DNA from: Massilia sp. erpn
GTDB taxonomy: Bacteria; Pseudomonadota; Gammaproteobacteria; Burkholderiales; Burkholderiaceae_D
DNA length: 64,000 bases
Reading direction: 5' to 3'
NCBI RefSeq assembly: GCF_024400215.1
Contig: NZ_CP053748.1
Coordinates: 1,736,001 to 1,800,000, forward strand
This document shows, in pieces, positions 63,465 to 64,000 of the stretch. The notes beneath the pieces are model-generated. The model searched no databases. It had not been told where the DNA came from and saw nothing but the letters and a program-made list of their open reading frames with translations. Each line of letters begins with the position of its first letter. Within the stretch, counting starts at the first letter, position 1. The position numbers and the translations under genes are program-made.

Positions 63465-64000
63465 TCATTCCCACATCGAATGAATCAATTGCGCGGCTTT
63501 TTCCGCAATCATGATCACCGGCGAATTCGTATTGCCCGAGGTGATGGCCGGCATGATGGAGGCATCGACCACGCGCAAGCCGGCCACGCCGCGCACGCGC
63601 AGCTGGCTGTCCACCACGGCCGATGCATCGCCATCCCGCCCCATCCTGCAGGTGCCGACCGGATGGAAGATTGTGGTGCCGATCGCGCCCGCCGCCTGCG
63701 CCAGTTCCTCGTCGCTGCGGTAATGGATGCCGGGCTTGTATTCTTCCGGCGCATAGTGCGCCAGTGCCGGCGCGGCCACGATGCGGCGCGTCAGATTCAG
63801 CGCCGCGGCAGCCACGCGCCGGTCCTCTTCCGTACTCAAATACATGGGCAGGATTTTCGGCGGCGCATAAGAGTCGGCCGAACCTATGCGCACCTGGCCG
63901 CGCGAGGTCGGACGCAGATTGCACACGCTGGCCGTAAAGGCCGGGAAAGCGTGCAGCGGATCGCCGAACTTTTCCAGCGACAGCGGCTGCACATGGTATT
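63465..64000 (-). CDS. GMC-family oxidoreductase (choline-dehydrogenase-like), C-terminal fragment
   Basis: The last 178 codons of a gene that continues past the right edge. The C-terminal GMC domain is clear: HPVGTCRMG with the active-site histidine region, QLRVRGVAGLRVVDASIMP, then SGNTNSPVIMIAEKAA, which contains the second conserved active-site position (Asn here). These FAD enzymes oxidise alcohols such as choline or long-chain alcohols. The N-terminal FAD domain is outside the window. It reads on the same strand as, and ends 155 bp before, the second Liv-type operon. Confidence 0.92.
   Translation of the reverse strand, partial: YHVQPLSLEKFGDPLHAFPAFTASVCNLRPTSRGQVRIGSADSYAPPKILPMYLSTEEDRRVAAAALNLTRRIVAAPALAHYAPEEYKPGIHYRSDEELAQAAGAIGTTIFHPVGTCRMGRDGDASAVVDSQLRVRGVAGLRVVDASIMPAITSGNTNSPVIMIAEKAAQLIHSMWE

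Overview
The window is a GC-rich chromosomal segment of a betaproteobacterium, most likely Oxalobacteraceae (Massilia, Duganella or Janthinobacterium type). Reasons: the order mnmG-rsmG-parA-parB-atpIBEFHAGDC, an argB / pyrimidine 5'-nucleotidase / slmA block, three polyhydroxybutyrate (PHB) degradation enzymes, and many two-component and Liv-type ABC transport genes. The assignment rests on gene content and order only. No insertion sequence, prophage or CRISPR array was seen.

Layout. 0-1.1 kb: N-terminus of an aminopeptidase P and a stand-alone nucleotidyltransferase. 1.1-10.5 kb: a Crp/Fnr regulator divergent from a long operon (acyl-CoA synthetase, livGHM-like permease, binding protein, livF, YjbR protein, PaaK-like ligase), probably uptake and CoA activation of an unidentified carboxylic acid. 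10.6-15.3 kb: purine phosphoribosyltransferase, nitronate monooxygenase, a REP-like inverted repeat, an MBL-fold / membrane / DUF1289 operon, and a PHB-depolymerase-family esterase. 15.2-20.8 kb: a minus-strand signalling run (sigma factor, zinc-finger anti-sigma, CWC protein, large hybrid kinase, REC-HD-GYP protein, SemiSWEET). 20.9-26.9 kb: argB, tRNA-Thr(GGT), TraB/GumN, HAD nucleotidase, slmA, fused pabB-pabC. 26.8-33.7 kb: DUF1428, FtrA-type regulator with divergent rhodanese, glutathione peroxidase, secreted PHB depolymerase, gabD, PPK2.

33.7-40.4 kb is the most interesting region: a divergent polyamine/membrane locus. One arm encodes a seven-helix membrane aminopropyltransferase (spermidine-synthase type) coupled to a flavin oxidoreductase. 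The other arm encodes a DUF350 membrane protein, an SPFH-SHOCT protein, a duplicated zinc-ribbon/DUF4178 membrane protein, a glycine-rich one-helix peptide and AdoMet decarboxylase (SpeD). Together they could make an aminopropylated amine at or in the inner membrane and use it in envelope physiology; the product is unknown.

40.5-50.8 kb: rsgA, a lipoprotein, a HigB/HigA-like toxin-antitoxin pair in a compositionally different patch, and the complete F-type ATP synthase operon with a strong candidate promoter and a UUCG terminator. 50.9-56.2 kb: parB, parA, rsmG, mnmG, two parS sites and a TauE/SafE transporter; the parA-rsmG gap is filled by a 9-bp tandem repeat. 56.2-64 kb: a second REP-like element, the lipoprotein 3-hydroxybutyrate oligomer hydrolase, a second Liv-type ABC operon, and the C-terminus of a GMC oxidoreductase. 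Most of the window is ordinary housekeeping and catabolic sequence; the unusual parts are the polyamine locus, the parA tandem repeat, the two REP-like repeats and the toxin-antitoxin patch.
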